This document shows, piece after piece, positions 22,902 to 32,300 of a stretch of 33,413 bases of DNA. A program made the translations under genes and the position numbers. Origin of the DNA: Pseudomonadota bacterium (GTDB lineage: Bacteria; Pseudomonadota; Gammaproteobacteria; Burkholderiales; Burkholderiaceae_C); contig JAJYTY010000015.1 in assembly GCA_021792835.1 (NCBI GenBank), positions 1 through 33,413 on the forward strand. The letters run 5' to 3'. The first letter of the stretch is position 1. The number at the start of each line of letters is the position of its first letter. The notes under the pieces are model-generated. The model saw nothing but the letters and a program-made list of their open reading frames with translations, ran no database searches and was not told where the DNA came from.

Positions 22902-23711
22902 ATGGACACAGCCGCGCGCAGCCTTCCGTCCTTGCCTGCCGGGCAGGCCAGCGTTGCGCCTGCCACCGTACGCCACGCGCGCCCGGGCGCGCAGCACGCG
23001 CGGTTGCGCGAGCAGGCGCTGGAGTTGTTGCGCCAGGCGGTCGCCGCACACCCCGGTGCGGTGGTGCAGTCGAGCAGCCTGGGTGCCGAGGACATGGTGC
23101 TGACCGATCTGATCCAGCGCCATGGCCTGGACATCCGGGTGGCCACGCTGGACACCGGAGCCCTGCATCCGCAGACCCTGCAGCTGATGCAACGCGTGCG
23201 CCAGCACTATGGCATGGACATCGAGGTCTGGCAGCCGCCGCGCCACGCGGTGGTCGAGTTCGTCGCGCGCAACGGCAGCGACGCGATGTACCGCAGCGTG
23301 CAGCTGCGTCATGCCTGTTGCGCGCTGCGCAAGCTCGAACCCCTCGGGCGCATGCTGCAGGGGCGCAGCGCCTGGGTCACCGGGTTGCGCCGCGAGCAGT
23401 CGGCGCAGCGCGGCACGGTGCAGGCGCGCCAGGTGGGCAGCGACGGTCGAGCCAAGTACAGCCCGCTGCTCGACTGGAGCCTGGGGGATGTCTGGCAGTA
23501 CATCGCGGACCTCGACGTGCCCTACAACCCGCTGCATGACGAGTTCTACCCGAGCATCGGTTGCGCGCCGTGCACCCGTGCCGTCACGCTGGGCGAGGAG
23601 CAGCGCGCAGGACGCTGGTGGTGGGAGCGCGACGGCGAGAAGGAATGCGGACTGCATGGGCAGCGTCCGCCTGCGCAGGCGGACGTGCCCGCCGCGGGGA
23701 GCGTGTCGTGA
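22902..23711 (+). CDS. cysH: Adenylylsulfate (APS) reductase, assimilatory
   Basis: The 269-residue protein is a PP-loop reductase of the CysH family. It carries the four cysteines of the [4Fe-4S] type: Cys139-Cys140 (HACCALRK) and Cys221, Cys224 (GCAPC), plus the C-terminal catalytic Cys249 (KECGLHG). Their presence marks an enzyme that reduces APS rather than PAPS, which fits the absence of cysC here. It converts APS to sulfite with thioredoxin. A good ribosome site (AGGAGCGAGCC) precedes the ATG. Its stop overlaps the cysD GTG start. Confidence 0.95.
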   Translation: MDTAARSLPSLPAGQASVAPATVRHARPGAQHARLREQALELLRQAVAAHPGAVVQSSSLGAEDMVLTDLIQRHGLDIRVATLDTGALHPQTLQLMQRVRQHYGMDIEVWQPPRHAVVEFVARNGSDAMYRSVQLRHACCALRKLEPLGRMLQGRSAWVTGLRREQSAQRGTVQARQVGSDGRAKYSPLLDWSLGDVWQYIADLDVPYNPLHDEFYPSIGCAPCTRAVTLGEEQRAGRWWWERDGEKECGLHGQRPPAQADVPAAGSVS

Positions 23712-24667
23712 ACGTGCCCGTGCAGGCCCGCGGGCGCGCCGCTGCCGCCGACTCGCGACATCTCGACGCCCTCGAGGAGGAGGCCATCTTCATCCTGCGC
23801 GAGGTGGCCGGGGCCTTCGAGCGCCCGGCACTGCTGTTCTCGGCGGGCAAGGATTCCTGCGTCGTGCTGCACCTGGCGCACAAGGCCTTCTGCCGCCTGC
23901 GGGCGGACGGGGTCTTCGACGGCCGGCTGCCGCTGCCGCTGCTGCACGTCGACACCGGGCACAACTTTCCCGAGGTGATCGAGTTCCGCGACCGCGAGAT
24001 CGCGCGCCACGGCGAGCGCCTGATCGTCGCCCACATGGACGATTCGCTGCGACGCGGCAGCGTGCGCCTGCGCGATCCGCTGGAGTCGCGCAACGCGCAC
24101 CAGAGCGTGACCCTGCTGGAGGCTGTCGAACAGCATGGCTTCGACTGCCTGGTCGGCGGCGCGCGCCGCGACGAGGAAAAGGCGCGAGCGAAGGAGCGCA
24201 TCTTCAGCCACCGCGACGCGTTCGGGCAATGGCAGCCGAAGGAGCAGCGCGCCGAGCTGTGGTCGCTGTTCAACACACGCCTGCGCGCGGGGGAGCATTT
24301 CCGTGCGTTTCCGATCAGCAACTGGACCGAGCTCGACGTCTGGCTGTACATCGCGCGGGAAGACATCGCCCTGCCCGCCCTGTACTACCGCCATGCGCGG
24401 GAGGTGCTCGAGCGCGGTGGCCTGCTGGTGCCGGTGACGCCGCTGACCCCGCCGCGCGACGGCGAACGCATACGCAGCATGGACGTGCGCTTTCGCACCG
24501 TCGGCGACATGAGCTGCACCTGCCCGGTCGCCAGCACCGCCGCAAGTCCCGCGGAGGTCATCGCCGAGACCCTTTCGGCCACGCGCAGCGAGCGCGGTGC
24601 CACGCGCATGGACGACCGCAGCAGCCAGGCCGCGATGGAGCGGCGCAAGAAGGAGGGCTATTTCTGA
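23708..24667 (+). CDS. cysD: Sulfate adenylyltransferase subunit 2
   Basis: A 319-residue PP-loop ATPase. The motif SAGKDS is at 45-50 and LLHVDTGHNFPEVIEFRD follows; the C-terminal VRFRTVGDMSCTCPVAS and MERRKKEGYF are family hallmarks. With CysN it makes APS from sulfate and ATP. The start is a GTG that overlaps the cysH stop (GTGA); no ATG exists in the right place, and the length matches the family. The stop overlaps the cysN ATG (TGATG). Confidence 0.96.
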   Translation: MNVPVQARGRAAAADSRHLDALEEEAIFILREVAGAFERPALLFSAGKDSCVVLHLAHKAFCRLRADGVFDGRLPLPLLHVDTGHNFPEVIEFRDREIARHGERLIVAHMDDSLRRGSVRLRDPLESRNAHQSVTLLEAVEQHGFDCLVGGARRDEEKARAKERIFSHRDAFGQWQPKEQRAELWSLFNTRLRAGEHFRAFPISNWTELDVWLYIAREDIALPALYYRHAREVLERGGLLVPVTPLTPPRDGERIRSMDVRFRTVGDMSCTCPVASTAASPAEVIAETLSATRSERGATRMDDRSSQAAMERRKKEGYF

Positions 24668-25983
24668 TGCGAGCCGAACATGACATCCTGGCGCGCGCGC
24701 TGGGCGAGGACCCCGGGCACCTGCCGGCGCTGCGCCTGCTCACCGCCGGCAGCGTGGACGACGGCAAGAGCACGCTGATCGGGCGCCTGCTGCTGGACGG
24801 TCGCGCGCTGCTGGCCGACCAGCTCGACGCTGTCGGCCACGGCAGCGATCCATCGCTGCTGGCGCAGCTGACCGACGGACTGGAGGCCGAGCGCGAGCAG
24901 GGGATCACCATCGACGTCGCCTACCGCTATTTCGCGACGCCGCGGCGCAAGTTCATCATCGCCGACGCGCCGGGGCACGAGCAGTACACGCGCAACATGG
25001 TCACGGCTGCCGCTGGCAGCGATTGCGCCGTGCTGCTGGTCGACGTGAGCAAGCTCGACCTGTCGCGGCGCACGCTGGAGCTGCTGCCGCAGACGCGACG
25101 CCACGCGCTGCTCGCGCAGCTGCTGCGCGTGCGCTCGATCGTGTTCGCGGTCAACAAGCTCGATACGGTCACCGATTCGCGAGCGGTGTTCGAGGCGGTT
25201 CGCGACGCGCTGCTCGAATTCGCACGCGGTGCCGGCATCGAGCCGGCCGGCGTGCTGCCGATCTCCGCGCTGCGCGCCGACAACGTCGCCGTGCGCAGCC
25301 TCCACTGGGACTGGTGGACCGGACCGACCTTGCTGCAGTTGCTCGAGGGACTGCCGGCCGGCGAGCTCCCGGGGGGCGGCTCGCTGCTGCTGCCGGTGCA
25401 GTATGTCGCTCGCGGGAACGACGCGCTGGGCAATCCGCGGCGCGTGCTGTGGGGGCGCGTGGCACGCGGCTCGCTGCAGGTCGGCAGCCGCGTGCGCGTG
25501 CATCCGGGCGGACATGAGGCGCGCGTCGTCGAGTTGTGGCGCGCCGGCGAGCGGGTCGACGAAGGCGTGGCCGGACAGTCGGCCGGGCTGGTGCTCGACG
25601 CCCATCTCGACGTGTCGCGCGGCGACTGGATCTGCGATGCGCAGCAGCCGCAGCCGGTGGCCAGCGAATTCGACGCCACGCTGGCCTGGCTGGACGGCGA
25701 GGCGGCGGTGCCCGGGCGCAAGTACTGGCTGCGCCATGGCCATTCCTGGGTCGCCGCGCGTATCGTGCAGGTGCACGCGCGCCTGGACATCCACAGCCTG
25801 CGGCAGGTCGAGGCGCGGACCCTGGGCGCCAACGAGATCGGGCGCGTGCGCGTGCAGGCCCAGGCGCAGCTGCCGCTGACGGCCTACGCCGACAACCGCT
25901 GTGCCGGGGCGATGATCGTGGTCGACGCGAATTCGCACCGCACAAGCGGCGCCTTGCTGGTGGGCGCCGCGGCGCGCGCATGA
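24667..25983 (+). CDS. cysN: Sulfate adenylyltransferase subunit 1 (GTPase)
   Basis: A 438-residue translation-factor GTPase that drives CysD by GTP hydrolysis. G1 is GSVDDGKST (28-36), G2 lies in EREQGITIDVAYRYF, G3 is DAPGHEQY, and G4 is NKLD. No fused CysC kinase domain is present. The frame is open for 1.4 kb upstream, but that part is antisense-like to cysH and cysD, and the ATG at 24667 gives the expected family N-terminus. The stop overlaps the next gene (ATGA). Confidence 0.96.
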   Translation: MRAEHDILARALGEDPGHLPALRLLTAGSVDDGKSTLIGRLLLDGRALLADQLDAVGHGSDPSLLAQLTDGLEAEREQGITIDVAYRYFATPRRKFIIADAPGHEQYTRNMVTAAAGSDCAVLLVDVSKLDLSRRTLELLPQTRRHALLAQLLRVRSIVFAVNKLDTVTDSRAVFEAVRDALLEFARGAGIEPAGVLPISALRADNVAVRSLHWDWWTGPTLLQLLEGLPAGELPGGGSLLLPVQYVARGNDALGNPRRVLWGRVARGSLQVGSRVRVHPGGHEARVVELWRAGERVDEGVAGQSAGLVLDAHLDVSRGDWICDAQQPQPVASEFDATLAWLDGEAAVPGRKYWLRHGHSWVAARIVQVHARLDIHSLRQVEARTLGANEIGRVRVQAQAQLPLTAYADNRCAGAMIVVDANSHRTSGALLVGAAARA

Positions 25984-26726
25984 TGGGACGCATCGCCTTC
26001 GTCGGTGCCGGCCCGGGGGCCGCCGATCTGCTCACGTTGCGCGCTGCGCGCCTGCTGCAGCAGGCCGACGTCGTGCTGCACGACGCGCTGACGGGCGCCG
26101 AACTGCGCGCGCTGGCGCCGCAGGCGCGCTGGATCGATGTCGGCAAGCGGGGCTTTCGTGCCAGCACGCCGCAGCATGTGATCTGCGCGCTGCTGGCGCG
26201 CCTCGGGCACGAGCATGAGCTGGTGGTGCGACTGAAGGGTGGCGACCCCGGCGTGTTCGGGCGCCTCGACGAGGAATTGCAGGCCGTGCGCGAGGCCGGC
26301 CTCGAGTTCGAGATCGTGCCCGGAATCAGCGCCGCGCTGGCGGCCGCCGCGCAGACGGCGCGGCCGCTGACCCGGCGCGGCAGCGGCCGCAGTGTCGCGC
26401 TGTGCACCGCGGTCACGCGCGACGGTCAGGTGCGCGGCATGCGCAGCTGCGACACCGAGGTCTACTACATGGCGGGGCGCCGGCTCGGCGCGCTGGCGCG
26501 CGAGCTGCAGGCCGCCGGGTGGCCGGGCCACACGCCGGTCAGCGTGGTGTCCCGCGCCGGCTGCGGCGATGCCTTGCATAGCGACCATGCGCTGGCCGAA
26601 TTGGGGCGCGCGGCGCTGCTGCATGCGGGGCGGCCCAGCGTGGTGGTGGTCGGTGTGGGAGCGGAGCCGGTGGGGGAGGCGTGCGCGGCGAGCCCGCGCA
26701 CGGGCGCGACCGCGGTTGCACGCTGA
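25980..26726 (+). CDS. cobA: Uroporphyrinogen-III C-methyltransferase (SUMT)
   Basis: The 248-residue enzyme makes precorrin-2 on the route to sirohaem, the CysI cofactor. Signatures: VGAGPGAADLLTLRA at the N-terminus, GGDPGVFGR (about 87-95) and PGISAALAAAA. It lacks the dehydrogenase/chelatase half found in full-length CysG, so those steps are encoded elsewhere. The second ATG (25983) is an equally possible start. Last gene of the sulfate operon; start overlaps the cysN stop. Confidence 0.93.
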   Translation: MMGRIAFVGAGPGAADLLTLRAARLLQQADVVLHDALTGAELRALAPQARWIDVGKRGFRASTPQHVICALLARLGHEHELVVRLKGGDPGVFGRLDEELQAVREAGLEFEIVPGISAALAAAAQTARPLTRRGSGRSVALCTAVTRDGQVRGMRSCDTEVYYMAGRRLGALARELQAAGWPGHTPVSVVSRAGCGDALHSDHALAELGRAALLHAGRPSVVVVGVGAEPVGEACAASPRTGATAVAR

Positions 26727-26851
26727 AGGAACTCTTACCCGCTTCGTCTGGAGCCGGGCGCGCGGCGCGGGTAGGCTTGGCGGCTCCCAGCCGAGCCTCG
26801 CATCCGCACGCTGCCTTGTCCCTGCGCCTTCGTTTGTTCCGTTCCGCCGTC

Positions 26852-28279
26852 GTGCATCGAGCCGCGTGCTCGCTGGCGCTGATGCCTGGCCTGCTGCTGG
26901 CGGGATGCACGTCGCCGCCTGCGGCGCCCGCGACGGCCCGCGCGGCAGCCGCCGAGCGGGCATGGCTGGCGCGCGGGCTGCGCCAGCCGGGCCTGCGGCA
27001 GTGGCTGCGCGCACAGGGCGCGTCGCATGTCCCCGGCACGGCGTGGCAGTTGCACCAGCTGCGCCTGGTCGCGCTGTACTTCCACCCCGATGAACAACTG
27101 GCGCGGGCCGGCGTGCAACTGGCACGTGCCGACCTGCGCATCGCGCGCCAATGGCCCAACCCGCGACTGCAGCTTGGCATCAAGTACCAGGCCACGCAAG
27201 CCGCGCTGCTGCCGTCGCCGTGGACCCTCGGTGCGGCCGTCGAGCTCATGCTGTGGTCGCGCGCACAACGCAAGGCGCAGCAGCAGCGTGCGCAGGCGGC
27301 GCTGCGCGCGGCGCGGGCCATGCTGCGCGCCAGCGCCTGGAGGCTGCGCCTGGGGGTGGATCGCGCGTTCATCGCCAGTTGGCGCGATACGCGAGACCTC
27401 GAGCTGCAGTCCGCGCTGCTGCGCCTGCAGCGCCGCCGGCTGCGGCGTCTGCGCGGGCTCGAACAGCAGGGCTGGGCGTCGCCGCTGCGCGTGGCGCGGG
27501 CCCTGGCGCGGGAACAGTCGCGGCAGCGCGCGCTGCTGGACCTGCGGGCGCGGCGCGCCGCCGACATGCTGCAGCTGGCCGCGGCGATCGGGGTGCCCGC
27601 CCAGGCTCTGCGGGGCCGCGCGCTGGACCTGCGTGCCTTCGACGCGGCGGCGCCGGCCGGCGCACCGGTCTTTGCTTCGCGGCTGGCCGAACAGGCGCTG
27701 GCGCATCGAGCCGACGTGCGGGCGGCATGGCAGCAGCTGCGCGCCGCGGATGCCGAGCTGCGTCGCCAGATCGCCCTGCGCGACGGCCGGTCCGGCAGCG
27801 TGGCTCCCGGCCTGCGGCGCGACCTGGGAGCCAACGATCTGACCCTGCGGGCCGACCTGCCGCTGCCGCTGGCGAACCATCACGAGGGCCAGATCGAAGC
27901 GGCCGCGGCGCGCCGCCGGCAGGCGCTGGCGCGGCTGCGTGGAGTGCAGGCGCGTGCGAGCGCACGCTTCGAGCAGGCGCTGCTGCAACTGCGCGCCGCC
28001 GCCCGCGACAGCAGGCTCGCGCTGGCGCAATGGCAGCGGGCACGGCGCCTGTGGCGCGCCGCCGAGGCACCGCGGACGCGGCCGTGGATCGATCCGCTGC
28101 AGCGCGAGCTCTCACGCGACTCCATGCTGCAGGCGCGCCGAGGGCTGCTGCACGCCAGGGCGCGCCAATGGCTGGCACTGGCTGCGCTGCACGCGGCGCT
28201 GCAACTGCAGGCGGACTGGCCGCCGAGCCCGCGCGGCCGCATCCCGCCCCGAACGGGCATGCTTTCGTTGAGCTCATGA
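26852..28279 (+). CDS. TolC/CzcC-like outer-membrane efflux lipoprotein
   Basis: The 475-residue protein has a lipoprotein signal with lipobox LLAGC (Cys near residue 18-19) and then two repeats of long helices typical of TolC-family outer-membrane factors (LARADLRIARQWPNPRLQLGIKY; LPLPLANHHEGQIEAAAARRRQAL). The protein is unusually Arg- and Ala-rich. The start is uncertain: GTG at 26852 gives a clean signal peptide, but TTG codons at 26834 and 26816 are alternatives. It overlaps the adaptor gene by 4 bp. It begins a three-gene RND operon. Confidence 0.85.
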   Translation: MHRAACSLALMPGLLLAGCTSPPAAPATARAAAAERAWLARGLRQPGLRQWLRAQGASHVPGTAWQLHQLRLVALYFHPDEQLARAGVQLARADLRIARQWPNPRLQLGIKYQATQAALLPSPWTLGAAVELMLWSRAQRKAQQQRAQAALRAARAMLRASAWRLRLGVDRAFIASWRDTRDLELQSALLRLQRRRLRRLRGLEQQGWASPLRVARALAREQSRQRALLDLRARRAADMLQLAAAIGVPAQALRGRALDLRAFDAAAPAGAPVFASRLAEQALAHRADVRAAWQQLRAADAELRRQIALRDGRSGSVAPGLRRDLGANDLTLRADLPLPLANHHEGQIEAAAARRRQALARLRGVQARASARFEQALLQLRAAARDSRLALAQWQRARRLWRAAEAPRTRPWIDPLQRELSRDSMLQARRGLLHARARQWLALAALHAALQLQADWPPSPRGRIPPRTGMLSLSS

Positions 28280-29340
28280 TGCCCCCGCCTGTCTCGTTTG
28301 CGCAGCGCCGCCGCGGTACCCGCGTCCTGCCGGCCTGGCTGGCCGGGTTGACCTTGTCGTGCCTGCTCGCCGTGACGCCGGCCGACGCCACGCTGCCGCC
28401 GCCGGTTTCGTGGAGTGCGGCGCAACAGCGTGCGTCGGGACTGCGCATCGAGCAGTTGCGGCCGGGGGCTTACCGGCGCACGCAGGACGCGCTGGCCGCG
28501 GTGCTGGACTCGGGAGAACTGCTGCGCGTGCAGGCGCAGCTCGATGCCGCGCGCGCCCGCCGCAGCCAGGCGCAGGCCGATCTCCAGCTGGCTCGCCTGC
28601 GCGCGCGGCAGGCGAGCGCGTTGTTCCGCGCGGGGCAGGACGTGGCTCGTGCCGAGCTGGACCGCGCCCGCGTGGCACGCGACAAGGCACAGGCCGCGCT
28701 GCTGGCGGCCGACAGCGCGGTGCGCGCGGCGCGCGCGGCATGCTCGATGCGCCTCGGCGCGGCGCTGAGCCGGCAGTTGCACGCAGGCTCGCGCCTCGAT
28801 CAAAGCCTGGAGAGCGGCCGTGAACTGGTGCTTCGCCTGCAGCTCGCGCCGGGCTCGAGACTTCCGGCCGATGCCCGGGTGCGCGTGTTCGGACCTGGCA
28901 GCGCGGCGCCGCAGGACGCACGCCGCGGAGGCGTGGATCTGCGGTTGCTCGGGCCGGCGCCACACGCCGCCGCGGGCTCGCAGGGACTGGCCTACCTCGG
29001 ACTGATACCGGCGCGTGACGGCCTGATGCCCGGGCTGCGCGTGGCGGCGGTCGCCGAGTCGGGACGCGCGCTGCGGGCGCTGTGGGTCCCGGCATCCGCC
29101 GTGTTGTTCCATGGCGGACGCGCCTTCGTATTCGTGGCGTCGAGGCCGGCGCCGGGGGGCGACCGCCAGTTCACCGCGCGCATCGTGTCCACCGCCTGGC
29201 CGCTGGGCGACGGCTACGTGCAGCCGGGGTGGACGACGCTGGACGTGGTGGTCGGCGGAGCCGGCTTGCTGTTGACACCGCCGCCGGAGGCGCACACCCT
29301 TCCGCCGGCCGGGGCCACCGACGAGAGGGATGCCGGCTGA
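28276..29340 (+). CDS. RND efflux periplasmic adaptor, atypical
   Basis: The 354-residue exported protein (signal peptide to about 38, LAGLTLSCLLAVTPADA) belongs to the HlyD/CzcB adaptor group by position and by its coiled-coil hairpin (about 77-155, LDAARARRSQAQADLQLARLRARQASALFRAGQDVARAELDRARVARDKAQAALL). The flanking halves of the barrel-sandwich (lipoyl) domain look short: the familiar V.aP.dG.V pattern is not seen. A C-terminal beta-barrel region (about 175-300, VPASAVLFHGGRAFVFVA) is present. Family is inferred partly from the neighbours. It overlaps the pump gene by one base. Confidence 0.75.
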   Translation: MMPPPVSFAQRRRGTRVLPAWLAGLTLSCLLAVTPADATLPPPVSWSAAQQRASGLRIEQLRPGAYRRTQDALAAVLDSGELLRVQAQLDAARARRSQAQADLQLARLRARQASALFRAGQDVARAELDRARVARDKAQAALLAADSAVRAARAACSMRLGAALSRQLHAGSRLDQSLESGRELVLRLQLAPGSRLPADARVRVFGPGSAAPQDARRGGVDLRLLGPAPHAAAGSQGLAYLGLIPARDGLMPGLRVAAVAESGRALRALWVPASAVLFHGGRAFVFVASRPAPGGDRQFTARIVSTAWPLGDGYVQPGWTTLDVVVGGAGLLLTPPPEAHTLPPAGATDERDAG

Positions 29341-32300
29341 TGGCACGCCCCCGTGGTCTGCAGGCGGCGCTTGTCGCCGCCAGCGTGAGGCATCGCGGCA
29401 TGGTCGCCGCGCTGGCGGTGCTGTTCACATTGCTGGCGCTGCTGGCGGCGAGTCGGGCCGCCACCGACGTGTTTCCGGAATTCGCGCCCAAGGTGGTGAA
29501 GGTGCAGACCCGCGCGCCGGGAATGAGTCCGGAACAGGTCGAGTTGCTGGTGACGGATCCGCTGGAAGCCGCCGCCGGCGGGCTGCTGGGGGTACGCAGG
29601 GTGTTGTCGCGCAGCACCCCGGGGCTGTCGGTGCTGAGCATCCGGTTCGGTGGCTCGGCCTCGTTGCAGGCCGACCGCTGGCGTGTGGCGCAGCGCCTGG
29701 CCGGCGTGCGCCTGCCGCCGGGCGCCGGGAGTCCGCGGCTGACCCCGCTGAGCTCGTCGACGGGGACCGCGCTGATCGTCGGGCTGACCTCGCCGCGGCT
29801 GAGCCTGATGCGCCTGCGCACGATCGCGCGCTGGCAGATGGAGCCGCAATTGCTGGCTGTTCCCGGGGTGTCGGACGTGCTGGTGTTCGGTGGCCGGGCA
29901 CGTGCACTGCAGGTGCAGGTGCGAACCGGGGCGCTGCGCCGCTTCGGCATCGGGCTGGACGAGGTGCGGACCGCGACGCGGCGCGCCATCGGCATGCTCG
30001 GTGCCGGGTTCATCGACACCTCGCAGCAGCGCGTGCTGTTGCAGACCGAGGGACTGCGAGCCGACGCTCGCGCGCTGGCCGGGGCGGTGCTGCGCGGCAC
30101 GCCGCAGGGGCCGATCACGCTGGGCGACGTGGCCCGGGTGGCCTTCGCGCCGTTGCCGGCGGTGGGCGCGGCCAGTGTGCGCGGGCATCCCGGAGTGGTG
30201 CTGGTGGTCAGCGCGCAGTACGGCGCCAACACGTTGCGCGTGACCCGCGGCGTCGAGCAGGCACTGGCGCGCCTGCAGCCGATGCTGCGCGAGCAAGGCG
30301 TCGTGCTGCACCGCACCCTGTTCAAGCCGGCGGACTTCATTCACCTGGCGATGCGCAATCTGACGAGCTCGCTGCTGCTGGGCGGTTTGCTGGTGGTGCT
30401 GGTCATCGCGCTGGCGCTGCTCGACTGGCGGGCCGCGCTGGTTTCCAGCCTGGCCATTCCGTTGTCGCTGCTGGCGGCGGTGGCGGTGCTGGCGACGCTG
30501 CACGTGAGCCTGAACGTGATGACCCTGGGGGGGCTGGCGATCGCCATCGGGCTGGTGGTCGACGACGCCGTGATCGACGTGGAAAACGTGCTGCGCAGGC
30601 TGCGCGACAACCGCGCGCGCGCGCACCCGCTGCCGGCGCCGCAGGTGGTGCTGCGGGCCTGCCTGGAGGTGCGCGCGGCGGTGGTCTACGCCACCGCCGC
30701 GGTGCTGCTGGTGGTGCTTCCGGTGCTGTTCATGCGGGGGCTGGCCGGGCGCCTGTTCGCGCCGCTGGTACAGGCCTATGCGCTGGCCGTGCTGGCCTCG
30801 CTGGGAGTGGCGCTGACACTCACGCCGGCGCTGTGCGCGCTGCTGCTTGCGCGCGACCGCGCGGCCTCGCACACGCCGGCGCCGGTGCGCTTCGCGCAGC
30901 GCCACTACGCCGCGATGCAACAGCGCCTGCTCGGACGCTGGCGCGGCACGGCGCTGTTGTGCGTGCTGCTGACGGGAGCCGGCGCGTGGGCGGCTTCCGA
31001 CATCGGAGGCAGCTTCCTGCCGCCGTTGCGCGAAGGCCAGTACGTGGTGCACATGCACCTGGCGCCGGGAGCCTCGCTGCAGGCTTCGCTGGCCATGGGG
31101 GCACGCGTGGGCGCTGCATTGCAACGCCTGCCCGAGGTGCGCGTGGTGGCGCAGCATTCAGGGCGCGCCGGCTTGTCGCCCGACGCCTCGGGCACCGAGA
31201 GCAGCGAGATCGAGGTCACGCTCAAGCCGAGCGCCGACCCGGTGCGCGCGCTGCACGACATCCGCGAGGTGCTGTCGCATTTCGCCGGCGCGACCTTCCG
31301 GGTCAACAGTTTCTTTGGCGAGCGCCTGGACGAGACCGTGGCCGGCGGCACAGACGCGCCGCTTGTGGTCGATGTCACCGGCAATCGGCTCGACGTGATC
31401 GCCGCCACGGCGCAGCGCGTGGCCAGCGTGCTGGCGGCGCTGCCGACGGCCACCGGGGTGCAGGTAGTGGCGCCTCCGGGCGTGCCGCAGCTCGAGCTGC
31501 GCCTGCGCGAGCGCGCGCTGCGGCGCTGGGGGCTGCAGGCGCTGAGCGTGCTGCGCACCGTGCAGACCGCGGTCGCCGGGGCGCGTGTCGGGAGCGTGTA
31601 TCGCGGCGCCGTGGCGGTACCGGTGCGGGTGGTGTTGCAGCGCTCGCAGCGCGACAACCCGCAGGCGGTCGGCGAGCTTCCGGTGCTGACCCCGCATGAC
31701 GGCTTCGTGCCGCTGCGCGAGCTGGTGTCCATGCACCTGGTGAGCGCCCCGGGCCGCATCGAGCATGTCGACGGTCAGCGCACGCAGCAGATCCTGGCCG
31801 CCAGCACTGCATCCGATCTGGCCGGATTCGTGCGCGGTGCCGAGCAGGCATTGCGGCGTCGCGTGCATCTTCCCGAAGGCGTGGTGCTGAGCTTCCACGG
31901 CGAGGCCGAGCAGCGCGCGGCCGCGCTGCGACGCATCGCCATCGGCTCCATGCTGGCGGCGGCGGCGCTGGTGCTGCTGCTGGCGATGGCGCTGCGCAGC
32001 GCGCGCCAGGTGCTGCTGGTGCTGGCCGGGCTGCCGATGGCATGGGCCGGCGGGATGCTGGCGGTCTGGTGCAGCGGCGCTGCGTTTTCCATCGGCGCCG
32101 TGGTCGGCATGCTGGCGTTGATGGGGATCAGCCTGCGCAACGCCATCCTGGTGTTCGCGCATGCGCGCCAGCTGGTGCGCGGGCAGGGCTTGCCATGGGA
32201 CGCCGATACCGTGCTGCGTGCCTTCTCGGACCGGCTGGCGGCGATCGTCATGACCACGCTGGTCACTGCGCTGGGGGTGCTTCCGCTGGCGCTCGGGATG

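Noticed and set aside
20455-23049. An 864-codon open frame antisense to cysI, DUF934 and part of cysH
   Set aside because: No domain pattern, and it opposes well-supported genes across their whole length.
23209-24666. Possible long N-terminal extension of CysN
   Set aside because: The frame is open upstream but overlaps cysH and cysD in a shifted frame and encodes Arg/Ser-rich sequence. The ATG at 24667 gives a normal CysN start.
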